Positions 43,569 through 52,723 of a stretch of 56,928 nucleotides of DNA are shown in pieces (within the stretch, counting starts at the first letter, position 1; each line of letters begins with the position of its first letter). A model generated the notes under the pieces. That model saw only the letters and a list, made by a program, of their open reading frames with translations, was not told the DNA's origin and made no database searches. Source of the DNA: an uncultured Alphaproteobacteria bacterium (lineage in GTDB: Bacteria > Pseudomonadota > Alphaproteobacteria > HIMB59); the NCBI GenBank assembly GCA_902546975.1, contig CACCLU010000004.1, forward strand, positions 153,134 to 210,061. Direction: 5' to 3'. A program made the position numbers and the translations under genes.

Positions 43569-45003
43569 TGAAACTTAATTCCTTTTCTGCAAGCGCTGCT
43601 AACTGTAAAAGTGTTTTTTCTTCGAAATAATTTCCAATAAATTGAACTCCCAAAGGTAGACCATTTTTACTTAAACCAGATGGAATAGATATGCCAGGAA
43701 GGCCAGCAAGACTTGTGGGAACAGTATAAATATCATTTTTATACATAGATATAGGATCAAGTTTATCACCAATTTTAAAAGCCTCATTTGGTGTTGTGGG
43801 TGTTAGTATAAAGTCAACTTCATTTAAAATTCTTTGAAAATCATTTTTAATCAATCTTCTAACTTTTTGAGCTTGTCTGTAGTAAGCATCGTAATAACCA
43901 GCTGACAATACATAAGCGCCTATAAGTATTCTTCTGGTCACTTCATCACCAAATCCCTTTGTTCTGGAATTTAGATAAATATCATCAAGACTTTCACCTT
44001 CTTCTCTAACACCGTAGCGTATTCCATCATATCTTGCTAAATTTGACGAAGCTTCAGCTGGTGCTAAAATATAATAAGTTGAAAGTGCGTATTCAGTAGT
44101 CTTAAATTTTACATCAACAAATTCTATACCATGTTTGGAGAGTGCTTTTTTTGTATTATCAATTTGATTTAAAATGTCTTCACTGACATCTTCAAGATAA
44201 TCAGAGGGAATTCCAATTTTAATTTTTTTCTCAATGCTGTTGTTGATATCTATTAAATAGTCCTCTCTTTGGTGATTTGAGCTGGTAGAGTCATTAAAAT
44301 CATGTTTGTTTATTGAATTTAAAATATAAGCCGCGTCCTCTACACAGTTTGTCAAAGGTCCTGCTTGATCTAAACTAGATGCAAAAGCTACAATTCCCCA
44401 TCTTGAACATGAGCCAAATGTAGGCTTTAAACCAACTATTCCGCATAAGCTAGCTGGTTGTCTAATTGAGCCGCCAGTATCTGTACCCATTGACGCTACA
44501 CATGAGCCTTCTGCTACAGCTGCTGCTGATCCACCTGAAGAGCCGCCTGGAACAAGATTATCTTTTTGAGAATTTTTATTCTTCCAAGGATTAATTACAG
44601 GACCAAAATAACTAGTTTCATTTGATGAACCCATCGCAAATTCATCACAATTATTTTTGCCAATAAAAATTGAACCATCATTTAAAAGTTGCTGTGTCAC
44701 AAAAGACTCATAATTAGGAGTGAAATTACTCAGAATTTTAGATGATGCTGTTGTTCTTATTCCTTTAGTACAGAATAAATCTTTAATACCTAAAGGAATA
44801 CCATCTAAAGGTAAAGGATTACCATTGTCATATCTGCTTTGAGAGTCGTTAATTGATGAAATATTGTTTTCCTTGTCAATCACTAAGTTAAAGCTGTTGT
44901 TATTATTAGATTTAGCTTTTGCTAAATATTCGTCATAAAGTTCACCTACACTTATTTTTTTTTCAATAAGAGCTTTTTTAATTTGGCTAATTGAATTCTT
45001 CAC
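43561..45003 (-). CDS. gatA: Aspartyl/glutamyl-tRNA amidotransferase subunit A
   Basis: A 480-residue amidase-signature protein. The catalytic Lys is in DGIPLGIKDLFCTKG and the Ser-cis-Ser loop is in VPGGSSGGSAAAVAEG and MGTDTGGSIRQPASLCG. It hydrolyses glutamine to feed ammonia to GatB. It directly follows gatC (no gap) and overlaps gatB by 8 bp. Confidence 0.97.
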   Translation of the reverse strand: MKNSISQIKKALIEKKISVGELYDEYLAKAKSNNNNSFNLVIDKENNISSINDSQSRYDNGNPLPLDGIPLGIKDLFCTKGIRTTASSKILSNFTPNYESFVTQQLLNDGSIFIGKNNCDEFAMGSSNETSYFGPVINPWKNKNSQKDNLVPGGSSGGSAAAVAEGSCVASMGTDTGGSIRQPASLCGIVGLKPTFGSCSRWGIVAFASSLDQAGPLTNCVEDAAYILNSINKHDFNDSTSSNHQREDYLIDINNSIEKKIKIGIPSDYLEDVSEDILNQIDNTKKALSKHGIEFVDVKFKTTEYALSTYYILAPAEASSNLARYDGIRYGVREEGESLDDIYLNSRTKGFGDEVTRRILIGAYVLSAGYYDAYYRQAQKVRRLIKNDFQRILNEVDFILTPTTPNEAFKIGDKLDPISMYKNDIYTVPTSLAGLPGISIPSGLSKNGLPLGVQFIGNYFEEKTLLQLAALAEKELSFNE

Positions 45004-45285
45004 TTACTCAACCACTTTAGGCACTTTGAAAAAATTTTGTGCTCTCTCTGGAGCATTACTTAGTACATCATCAACAGAATTACTTTTACTCACCTCATCA
45101 TTTCTAATTGATACGGTTTTTTTAGTTACATTATGCAAAGGTTCTGTTCTACTTGTGTCAACCTTTTTAAGATTATCTACCCATTTAATTATATCTTTTA
45201 AGGAATTAGAGTAAAATTCCTCTTTTTCTAAGGGTAATTTTAGCTTTGCTAAATAAGAAATTCTTTTAATATCAATGTCACTCAT
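45004..45285 (-). CDS. gatC: Aspartyl/glutamyl-tRNA amidotransferase subunit C
   Basis: A 93-residue GatC. It starts MSDIDIKRISYLAKLKLP, close to the family's usual N-terminus, with KDIIKWVDNLKKVDTSRTEPL and a FFKVPKVVE C-terminus. The frame extends to 45324, but the ATG at 45285 fits the family and stops 1 base short of the divergent ruvX start. With gatA and gatB it forms one operon. Its promoter must lie inside the opposite-strand ruvX coding region. Confidence 0.92.
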   Translation of the reverse strand: MSDIDIKRISYLAKLKLPLEKEEFYSNSLKDIIKWVDNLKKVDTSRTEPLHNVTKKTVSIRNDEVSKSNSVDDVLSNAPERAQNFFKVPKVVE

Positions 45286-45286
45286 A

Positions 45287-45733
45287 ATGGTCGTCGATAC
45301 TATATCAGATTTTCTTGTAAGCAATAATTATACCAAGAAATTTATTGCTATAGATTATGGTCTAAAACACATTGGAATGGCTATCAGTGATCCATCAAAT
45401 ATCATTTCTGTTCCTTATGGAACTTTTACAGAAACATTATTATTTGAAAAAATTATAGAAATTATAACAAATGAAAATGTTCATGGAGTCGTGATTGGTA
45501 AACCTTACCATCTTGATGGTTCTTTATCTGAAATGGTAAATAAAGTTGAAAAATTTGCAGAAAAATTAGAAAAAATTATCTCTTGTCCAATTTTGTTTAT
45601 TGATGAGAGATTGTCTAGTAATCCCTATAAATCAAGGAAAAAAACAGAAAACACTCATATTCATGAAAAAAGTGCATGTTTAATACTTGATGATTTCCTA
45701 AGTTTGTATAGAACCACCTCTAGTGAAAAATAG
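45287..45733 (+). CDS. ruvX: Putative pre-16S rRNA nuclease / Holliday junction resolvase-like YqgF
   Basis: About 148 residues with the RNase H-like YqgF fold: FIAIDYGLKHIGMAISDPSN (first catalytic Asp), GVVIGKPYHLDGSLSEM and FIDERLSSNPYKS (second and third acidic positions). Its function in 16S rRNA 5' maturation is known for the family. The frame is open from 45275, but ATG 45287 is the preferred start since it does not run over gatC. The product overlaps pyrB by 11 bp; ruvX-pyrB order is usual. Confidence 0.88.
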   Translation: MVVDTISDFLVSNNYTKKFIAIDYGLKHIGMAISDPSNIISVPYGTFTETLLFEKIIEIITNENVHGVVIGKPYHLDGSLSEMVNKVEKFAEKLEKIISCPILFIDERLSSNPYKSRKKTENTHIHEKSACLILDDFLSLYRTTSSEK

Positions 45734-46616
45734 AAAGATCACTTCTATAGACGATCTATCAGCTAAGGATATTCACTCTATTGCTGAGTTAGCTATAAAA
45801 TTTAAAAAATCAAAAAAAAGAATTGCAGGAAATAAAACAAAAAATATTTTTAATCTATTTTTAGAGCCCTCTACAAGAACTACAATAAGTTTTGAGCTTG
45901 CAGCAAAAAATTTGGGATACAATTCAGTTAACATAAATTTTGAAAAAAGTTCTTTGTCTAAAGGTGAAACGTTTAATGACACCATGGATACTTTGATGAG
46001 TATGAAACCAGATGCTTTAGTCATCAGAGATAAAAATAATTTTTCACCAATGAACATATCAAAAAAAAGTAATATTCCTGTAATCAATGCTGGAGATGGA
46101 ACTAATGAACATCCGACACAGGCGCTACTTGATTATTGTGTAATAAAAGAAATTTTTAAAAAGAAAAAAATAAAAATTGGTATTTGTGGAGATATTAAAC
46201 ATAGCAGAGTAGCTCACTCAAATATCAAACTTCTTTCAAAAATGGGCTATCAAATTCATATAATTGCACCTACATATTTTTTAAACAGAAATGAATTGAT
46301 TAAAATAAATGATAAAATTAAATTTCATAAAAATCTGAATTATCTTGAAAAACTAGATGTCTTGATGATGTTGAGAGTTCAAAAAGAGAGAATTCCAAAA
46401 GGTGCAAAGAATATGATGAAATCTTTTAAAAAAGAATTTTGTTTACAAAATAACCATCTATTAAATAGGCCCTATCTGATGCACCCTGGCCCAGTAAATA
46501 GAAACATTGAAATTAGTGATGAAGTTTTAGATAATTATCCTAAATTACTGATCTTAAAACAAGTTGAGATGGGTGTTTACCTCAGGATGGCTTGTTTACA
46601 TTATATACTGAAGTGA
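45723..46616 (+). CDS. pyrB: Aspartate carbamoyltransferase catalytic subunit
   Basis: A 297-residue PyrB with carbamoyl-phosphate motif FLEPSTRTTISFE, NAGDGTNEHPTQALLDY, and C-terminal YLMHPGPVNRNIEI plus QVEMGVYLRMACL. It catalyses the committed step of pyrimidine synthesis. It starts at GTG 45723 inside the end of ruvX. Unlike the common pyrB-pyrC pair, no dihydroorotase gene follows; plsY starts at the pyrB stop (TGATG). Lysine and asparagine content is unusually high, like the neighbours. Confidence 0.93.
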   Translation: MKNRKITSIDDLSAKDIHSIAELAIKFKKSKKRIAGNKTKNIFNLFLEPSTRTTISFELAAKNLGYNSVNINFEKSSLSKGETFNDTMDTLMSMKPDALVIRDKNNFSPMNISKKSNIPVINAGDGTNEHPTQALLDYCVIKEIFKKKKIKIGICGDIKHSRVAHSNIKLLSKMGYQIHIIAPTYFLNRNELIKINDKIKFHKNLNYLEKLDVLMMLRVQKERIPKGAKNMMKSFKKEFCLQNNHLLNRPYLMHPGPVNRNIEISDEVLDNYPKLLILKQVEMGVYLRMACLHYILK

Positions 46617-47200
46617 TGTTTCTAATATTAACGTTTGCCTATTTGATGGGATCTATACCTTTTGGGAAACTAATAACCAAATTTTTAACAAACAAAGACA
46701 TAACCAAGACAGGATCAGGCAATATAGGTGCAACTAATGTATACAGAAGTGTGTCAAAAAAAGCTGGTATTGCTGTGCTGTTATTAGATGGAATAAAACC
46801 AATTTGTGCATTTTTAATAATTTATTATTTATTTCCAGAACACTACCTAAAATATAAATATTTAATTTTTCTTTTTTCTATAATTGGACATATTTTTCCA
46901 ATTTGGCTTTATTTTAAGGGTGGAAAAGGTGTTGCATGTTTTTTTGGTGCAAATTTATTTTTGACTCCTATACCAACGATTTTAGCAATGATCCTGTGGT
47001 TTTTTACAGTCAAAATTACTAAACTCTCTTCTTTAGGAGCCCTTTTATCAATATTTCTTTTGACAATTTATCAATTAATTTTTATTTATGGCAACTTAGA
47101 AAAAGGAATAGTTTTTATTATTTTTCTTTTAATATTTTTTAAACACAGTTCAAATATTAAAAGATTGATTAAAGGCGAAGAAAATAAAATAAATTTATAG
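46616..47200 (+). CDS. plsY: Glycerol-3-phosphate acyltransferase PlsY
   Basis: About 194 residues with five helices and the PlsY motifs: YLMGSIPFGKLI near the start, TGSGNIGATNVYRSVSKKAG and the later IWLYFKGGKGVACFFGANL. It uses the acyl-phosphate made by PlsX to acylate glycerol-3-phosphate at the inner membrane. The ATG at 46616 (overlapping the pyrB TGA) is preferred over an upstream TTG at 46592 because it gives the usual short N-terminus. It is followed by topA after 2 bp, with no dprA between as in many alphaproteobacteria. Confidence 0.92.
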   Translation: MFLILTFAYLMGSIPFGKLITKFLTNKDITKTGSGNIGATNVYRSVSKKAGIAVLLLDGIKPICAFLIIYYLFPEHYLKYKYLIFLFSIIGHIFPIWLYFKGGKGVACFFGANLFLTPIPTILAMILWFFTVKITKLSSLGALLSIFLLTIYQLIFIYGNLEKGIVFIIFLLIFFKHSSNIKRLIKGEENKINL

Positions 47201-47202
47201 TT

Positions 47203-49716
47203 ATGAACTTACTTGTTGTAGAGTCACCCGCAAAAGCTAAGACGATTAATAAATATCTTGGAAATGATTTTGAAGTCATAGCTACGGTTGGTCATTTTAG
47301 AGATTTAGCAAAAAAAGATGGTGTAAAAGTTACTGAAGACTACAGTGATGTTGAATTGAATTGGGAAACAACAACTGCAGGAATGAAAATGTTGGACAGT
47401 ATAGAGAAAAAAGCAGAAGGTTATGAAAAAATTTACCTTGCAACTGATCCAGACAGAGAAGGTGAAGCGATTACATGGCATTTAGTGAAATCTTTAGAAA
47501 AGAAAATAGATAAAAATAAATTTGAGAGAATTACATTTAATGAAATAACTAAAAATGCAGTAATAAATAGTTTTAAAGAGTCTAGGAAAGTTGATGATAG
47601 TCTAGTTTCTGCATATTTAGCCCGAAGAAGTTTAGATTATTTAGCGGGATATAGTTTATCTCCTGTTCTCTGGAGGAAAATGCCTGGCAGTAGATCTGCG
47701 GGAAGAGTTCAATCTGTAGCAGTAAGACTCATTTATGAAAAAGAAATTGAGATTGAACAATTTGAGCCAGAAAAATTCTATAAAATAAATGTACATGGTG
47801 AGATTAACGGTGCAAAACTCGATACATCCATTACAAGTCTAGATGGGCAAAAAGTAGACAAGCTCTTCTTTAAAAATAAGTCTTTATCTGAAAAGGCTAA
47901 AAATTATTTAAATAACAACAAATTTTTCATTAGAAAAATTGATGAAAAGACAATATCTCGAAAACCAAAAGCACCTTTTAATACTTCAACCTTGCAACAA
48001 ACAGCAAATAGTCAACTAAATTTTAGTGCCAGTCAAACTATGACTATCGCTCAAGGTTTATATATGGGCATAGATATAAATAAGGAAACTATTGCTTTAA
48101 TCACTTATATGAGAACAGATAGCATAACACTTTCTAAAGACTCAATTGATACAATAAGAAAAAATATAAGTGAGCAATATGGTGATAAATATTTACCAGA
48201 TAAGCCTATTGAGTATAAGTCTAGAAAAAAAAATGCACAGGAAGCGCACGAGGCAATTAGACCAACAGATATTTCAATAAAGCCTGAAAGTATAAAAGAT
48301 TATCTAAGTGAAGAACAATTTAAACTTTATGATTTAATATGGAAAAGAACATTAGCGTCTCAAATGACAAGTGCTGAAACAAACCAAAATACACTACAAA
48401 TAGATTGTGAAGAAAAAAACATAACTTTAAAAGCAACGCTTGGTAAATTAATTTTTGATGGATATAAGAAAGTTTATAACCTACAAGAAGATGATGAAGA
48501 ACAGATTATTTCACTATTAGAGAATATAAAAGAAAATGATAAATACATTGTAAGTGAAGTTGAAACACTAGAGTCATATACTTCTCCTCCATCTAGATAT
48601 ACTGATGCTAGTTTAGTTAAGAAATTAGAAGAGTTAGAAATTGGAAGACCTTCAACCTATGCCTCTATAATTCAAACAATTGTTAATAGGGGTTATGTTT
48701 TAAAAGGTGGAAAATCATTTATACTTAATGATCGCGGTAGAGTAGTAAATGTATTTTTATGTAATTATTTTAAAAAATTTCTTGAATATAAATTTACAGC
48801 TGATTTGGAAAATCAGCTTGATGATGTAGCTGCTGATAAAGCAGAATGGAAAAATATTGTTTTAAATTTTTGGAAAGATTTTGAATTTTTCATAAATGAG
48901 GTTATGGGTAAGCCTAATAGAGAAGTAATTGATGTGATAAATGAAGAATTATCACCAGTTATTTTTAAAAAAATTGGAGGAGACATTGATGTCAAATGTT
49001 CCTCTTGGGCAAACACAGAAAATTGTGAAGGCAATTTGGGTGTGAAAGTCGGAAAAATGGGGGGATTTATTGGCTGTTCTAATTACCCTGAATGTAAGTT
49101 TACAATTTCTATAGGTGCATTCGTTAAAGAGGTAAATCCAAAAAATCGTGAAGGAGATGAAATCATCACTTTTCCAAGAACCCTAGGTATAGATGCTGAC
49201 TCTAAAAAAGAAATAGCAGTTCACTTAGGTCCTTATGGCTATTATCTACAATTAGGAAAAGAAACTGATGAAGATAAGCCTAAAAGAGTAACTCTTCCTA
49301 AAAGCTATGATCAAAATACAATTGGTATGAATATTGCTAGTCAGTTAATTAAGCTACCAATAACACTTGGAAATTTTCCAAATAGTGAAGATCCGGTAAT
49401 AGCAAATATAGGAGCGTATGGACCATATGTTAAATACCAAGATATTTTTGCCTCTTTGGGAAGAAAATATGATGTGTTGGAAATTGATTTAGATCAAGCA
49501 GTGGAATTGATAACTATTAAAAAAAATAAACCTACCAATAAAGTTAGAGAAATAGGAGTTCTAAAGAGAAGGAAACAAAGAGCAAATCTCTATAAAGGGA
49601 AGTCAGGAAAATTTTATTTTAAGATAGGAATAATGAATTACAAAATTCCTCCAGAATATGATGGTGAAAATTTAACAATTGAGGATGTAGAAAAAATACT
49701 TAAAGCTAATCGCTAA
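47203..49716 (+). CDS. topA: DNA topoisomerase I
   Basis: An 837-residue type IA topoisomerase. The Toprim domain starts LLVVESPAKAKTINKYLG with YLATDPDREGEAITWHL. The active-site Tyr302 lies in LITYMRTDSITL. RPSTYASIIQTI and the gate domains follow. The zinc-ribbon region has an unusual first knuckle (KCSSWANTENCEGNLGVKVG, cysteines 9 residues apart), followed by GGFIGCSNYPECKF. A lysine-rich C-terminus with two GPYGYYLQLG/GAYGPYVKYQ repeats is alphaproteobacterial in style. It relaxes negative supercoils. The 3' end overlaps the convergent aspS gene by 11 bp. Confidence 0.96.
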   Translation: MNLLVVESPAKAKTINKYLGNDFEVIATVGHFRDLAKKDGVKVTEDYSDVELNWETTTAGMKMLDSIEKKAEGYEKIYLATDPDREGEAITWHLVKSLEKKIDKNKFERITFNEITKNAVINSFKESRKVDDSLVSAYLARRSLDYLAGYSLSPVLWRKMPGSRSAGRVQSVAVRLIYEKEIEIEQFEPEKFYKINVHGEINGAKLDTSITSLDGQKVDKLFFKNKSLSEKAKNYLNNNKFFIRKIDEKTISRKPKAPFNTSTLQQTANSQLNFSASQTMTIAQGLYMGIDINKETIALITYMRTDSITLSKDSIDTIRKNISEQYGDKYLPDKPIEYKSRKKNAQEAHEAIRPTDISIKPESIKDYLSEEQFKLYDLIWKRTLASQMTSAETNQNTLQIDCEEKNITLKATLGKLIFDGYKKVYNLQEDDEEQIISLLENIKENDKYIVSEVETLESYTSPPSRYTDASLVKKLEELEIGRPSTYASIIQTIVNRGYVLKGGKSFILNDRGRVVNVFLCNYFKKFLEYKFTADLENQLDDVAADKAEWKNIVLNFWKDFEFFINEVMGKPNREVIDVINEELSPVIFKKIGGDIDVKCSSWANTENCEGNLGVKVGKMGGFIGCSNYPECKFTISIGAFVKEVNPKNREGDEIITFPRTLGIDADSKKEIAVHLGPYGYYLQLGKETDEDKPKRVTLPKSYDQNTIGMNIASQLIKLPITLGNFPNSEDPVIANIGAYGPYVKYQDIFASLGRKYDVLEIDLDQAVELITIKKNKPTNKVREIGVLKRRKQRANLYKGKSGKFYFKIGIMNYKIPPEYDGENLTIEDVEKILKANR

Positions 49717-51481
49717 CTTTTTTTAAATTTAACTCTTTTAAATGTTTATCCTCTATTTTTACTGGTGCGTTCATCATTAAGTCTTGAGCTCTTTGGTTAA
49801 AAGGGAAAGCTATTACTTCTCTAATATTTTCATTTTCACTGAGTAACATAATTATTCTGTCAAGACCCGGTGCACATCCACCGTGAGGGGGAACTCCATA
49901 ATGAAAAGCGTCAAACAAAGCACTAAATTTTGATTTAATCTCACTTTCGCCATATCCTGCAATTTCAAAAGCTTTTTTCATGATATCTGGTCTATGGTTT
50001 CTTATGGCTCCAGATGACAATTCTATTCCATTACATACAATGTCATATTGATATGCTAAAACATTCAAGGGGTCATCTTTAGTCAATGCATCCATTCCTC
50101 CTTGAGGCATAGAAAAAGGATTGTGACTAAAGTCAATCTTTCCAGTTAAAACATCTTTTTCATACATAGGGTAGTCAACAATCCAGCAAAATTCATATTT
50201 ATTTTTATCAATTAAATTTAAATCCTCTCCTACTTTTGAAATAACCTTTGATGAGAACTCATATGACTCTTCTGGTAAATCACACACAAAAAGTAATCCA
50301 TCATTTAAATTAAAATTATTATCTTTAATCATTTGGTTTAACTTTTCTTGATTAAAATTTTTAGCTAATGGGCCTTTAGGTAGTGAATTTTCAAAGTTAA
50401 TATATCCAAGACCCTTTTTTCCTTGTTCTTGAGCCCATTTATTAAGGTTATCAAAAAAACTTCGTGGCTTACCCTCAGAATTGAGAGCTTGAATACAATT
50501 AACAATAGCGCCCTTTTTAATTAAATTTTCAAAAATTTGAAGACCTGAGCCGTCAAAATAATTTGTTACATTAGCTAATCTGAGAGGATTTCTTAAATCT
50601 GGTTTATCGCATCCAAAATTCTCTAAACTATCTTTGTAAGTAAAAGTTGGGAATGGAAGTTTATTTATAAATTTATCTTTAGGTTTAAATCTATCAAAAG
50701 TATTAAATAGTAAACGACTGATGACGTCTAAAACATCCTCTTGTGTGGCAAAACTCATTTCCATATCAATTTGATAAAATTCACCAGGGGATCTATCTGC
50801 CCTGCTATCTTCATCTCTGAAACATGGAGCTATTTGAAAATATTTGTCAACACCAGAAGCCATATAAAGTTGCTTAAATTGCTGAGGTGCTTGAGGCAAA
50901 GCATAAAAGGATCCTTTATGTAATCTGGAAGGTACTAGGTAATCTCTAGCGCCTTCTGGAGAAGGAGCTGTTAGAATTGGAGTTGCTAATTCCATGAAAC
51001 CCTCATTATTCATAAAATCTCTTACATAGTTTATAATTTGATTTCTTAGCTTAATGTTACGTTGCATTTTGGATCTTCTAAGGTCTAAATATCTATATTT
51101 TAATCTTACCTCTTCACCATAATCACTATCAGAATTTACCTCAAGTGGGAGGGTTTTAGAGCATCGGCTTAATATTTCATAACTTTCTATTTTCAATTCA
51201 ACTTCGCCTGACTCTAAATTTGTATTGATAGTTTCCTCACTTCTTTTAGTTATTAGACCAGAAATTTTAATAACATCCTCATTTTTTATTTTCGATAATT
51301 CAGAAAAATTAACAGATGTATTATCTACAACACATTGTAAAAGTGAGGTTGAGTCTCTTAAATCAATAAATAATAAATTTCCGTGATCTCTTGATCTATT
51401 AACCCATCCGGAAACCGTAATTTTTTTATCAACTAGTTTATTATCAATTTCTTTTAAATAATAATCTCTATAACTGTTCAT
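49706..51481 (-). CDS. aspS: Aspartyl-tRNA synthetase
   Basis: A 591-residue bacterial-type AspRS. The N-terminal OB fold has VSGWVNRSRDHGNLLFIDLR. The class II core has RYLDLRRSKMQRN, LVPSRLHKGSFYALPQAPQQ, IAPCFRDEDSRADRSPGEFYQID (motif 2) and PHGGCAPGLDRIIMLLS (motif 3). With gatCAB in the same window it may be non-discriminating and also charge tRNA-Asn, which is common but not proven. It overlaps hda by 14 bp and topA by 11 bp. Confidence 0.96.
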   Translation of the reverse strand: MNSYRDYYLKEIDNKLVDKKITVSGWVNRSRDHGNLLFIDLRDSTSLLQCVVDNTSVNFSELSKIKNEDVIKISGLITKRSEETINTNLESGEVELKIESYEILSRCSKTLPLEVNSDSDYGEEVRLKYRYLDLRRSKMQRNIKLRNQIINYVRDFMNNEGFMELATPILTAPSPEGARDYLVPSRLHKGSFYALPQAPQQFKQLYMASGVDKYFQIAPCFRDEDSRADRSPGEFYQIDMEMSFATQEDVLDVISRLLFNTFDRFKPKDKFINKLPFPTFTYKDSLENFGCDKPDLRNPLRLANVTNYFDGSGLQIFENLIKKGAIVNCIQALNSEGKPRSFFDNLNKWAQEQGKKGLGYINFENSLPKGPLAKNFNQEKLNQMIKDNNFNLNDGLLFVCDLPEESYEFSSKVISKVGEDLNLIDKNKYEFCWIVDYPMYEKDVLTGKIDFSHNPFSMPQGGMDALTKDDPLNVLAYQYDIVCNGIELSSGAIRNHRPDIMKKAFEIAGYGESEIKSKFSALFDAFHYGVPPHGGCAPGLDRIIMLLSENENIREVIAFPFNQRAQDLMMNAPVKIEDKHLKELNLKKVSD

Positions 51482-52088
51482 AATACTTTCTAATTAGTGA
51501 CAAATTAATATTATGGTTATTCTCATAAAGCAAATGATTAATAGTTTTTGCTGCCTCAAATGCTGCTAGATATGTTCTTTCAATATGTTTCATTACTTCA
51601 ATAATAATCTGTTCTGGAACAGTGATAGATTTTAAAAACAAATATTTTTTTATTAATTTTAAAAGAAGGTCTTTATCAGGGTTTTGTATGTTGCATAAAT
51701 TAAATTGTCTTAACCTTGACTCAATATCTGGTAAATAAATTTTGTCAGATAGATTCTCAATAGAACTGTCAGAGGTAAATATAGTCAATGGAATATTATT
51801 TGAAATAAAGTGCTGCAAGAAGTGAAAAAAATCTTCATCTTTTACAGGTAAACTATTTAAGTCTAAATAAGTTTCTTTCTTTATATGTAAATCTTTAGGG
51901 AGTTTATTAATTAAATTAGTTTCAAAAACCTTAGAAAAATTATTTGCAATTGAGGATTTACCAGATTTCCTAGGTCCATAAATAATTAGGTATTTTACTC
52001 TTTTCCTGAGCGATTGAATTACTGAGTCATTTTCTGAAGAAAGTATAATTTCCTCATCAGAGCTGTCTAAATTTAAAAATGTTTGCAC
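51468..52088 (-). CDS. hda: DnaA-related protein Hda (HdaA-like)
   Basis: A 206-residue AAA+-like protein without the DnaA DNA-binding domain. A Walker A-type stretch is LIIYGPRKSGKSSIANNF, a sensor-type region is TIFTSDSSIENL...IYLPDIESRLRQFN, and a C-terminal helical lid follows. Alphaproteobacterial HdaA proteins look like this and sit near purM; they promote DnaA-ATP hydrolysis with the sliding clamp. A short N-terminal clamp-binding motif (MQTFLNLD, similar to QxxLxLF) may be present. Identity is from fold and synteny. Confidence 0.78.
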   Translation of the reverse strand: MQTFLNLDSSDEEIILSSENDSVIQSLRKRVKYLIIYGPRKSGKSSIANNFSKVFETNLINKLPKDLHIKKETYLDLNSLPVKDEDFFHFLQHFISNNIPLTIFTSDSSIENLSDKIYLPDIESRLRQFNLCNIQNPDKDLLLKLIKKYLFLKSITVPEQIIIEVMKHIERTYLAAFEAAKTINHLLYENNHNINLSLIRKYYEQL

Positions 52089-52723
52089 TAAAAGAAGTTT
52101 ACCAAGAAATTAATCTGTTTATAATTATAGATATTTTCAAAATCTAATAGTAATTTATTTTGTTCATAAGATAATATCTTGGGCTCTAAACCAGTAAAGT
52201 GTTTTAATTTTTTATAATTTGATGGATTGATAGATAATTGATAAGAACTTTTATTTTTATTCAAGAGATTAAACCATAATGATTTTAAATTTATATTTTT
52301 TGAAAATTTTTGTAATCGAAAATAATTTTCATTAAAATTTAAGTATATATAAGAGTCTTTTTCAAAGTTTTGAATAATAAAATTTGGACAATTTTCAAAT
52401 TTATTATTAAATTTAAAAAAATTTTCATGTAATGAACAATTTAAAAAAAATAAATTATGATTGATATTTTTTGTGTATAAATCTTTGGATAAATTATCTA
52501 TATCAACATTAAGAGATATTTGAGTATTACTAAAATTAATATTATAAATATTTTTTTCTATTGAAGATATAATGTCTTCCTCAGTAATTGAATTATTTAT
52601 TCTTAAAAGTAATTCTTGATAATTTTGAAGATTGCTATCTTTTTGAATAGTAATTTCTTGATAAGCTGATAAGTTTTTTAAATTAAATGCAAGGAATATA
52701 CTAATTAGATATAAATATTTCAT
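52088..52723 (-). CDS. Secreted hypothetical protein, Asn/Leu-rich (possible degenerate DUF2066)
   Basis: A 211-residue protein with a clear signal peptide (MKYLYLISIFLAFNLKNLSA). The rest is rich in Asn, Phe, Lys and Tyr, with no recognised domain. In many alphaproteobacteria a DUF2066 protein occupies the place between hda and purM, and the stretch QNYQELLLRINNSITEEDI resembles the start of such proteins only faintly. It is coupled to hda by a 1-base overlap. Its ATG shares one base with the TTG start of the divergent purM gene. It is expected to be periplasmic or outer-membrane associated; function unknown. Confidence 0.75.
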   Translation of the reverse strand: MKYLYLISIFLAFNLKNLSAYQEITIQKDSNLQNYQELLLRINNSITEEDIISSIEKNIYNINFSNTQISLNVDIDNLSKDLYTKNINHNLFFLNCSLHENFFKFNNKFENCPNFIIQNFEKDSYIYLNFNENYFRLQKFSKNINLKSLWFNLLNKNKSSYQLSINPSNYKKLKHFTGLEPKILSYEQNKLLLDFENIYNYKQINFLVNFF

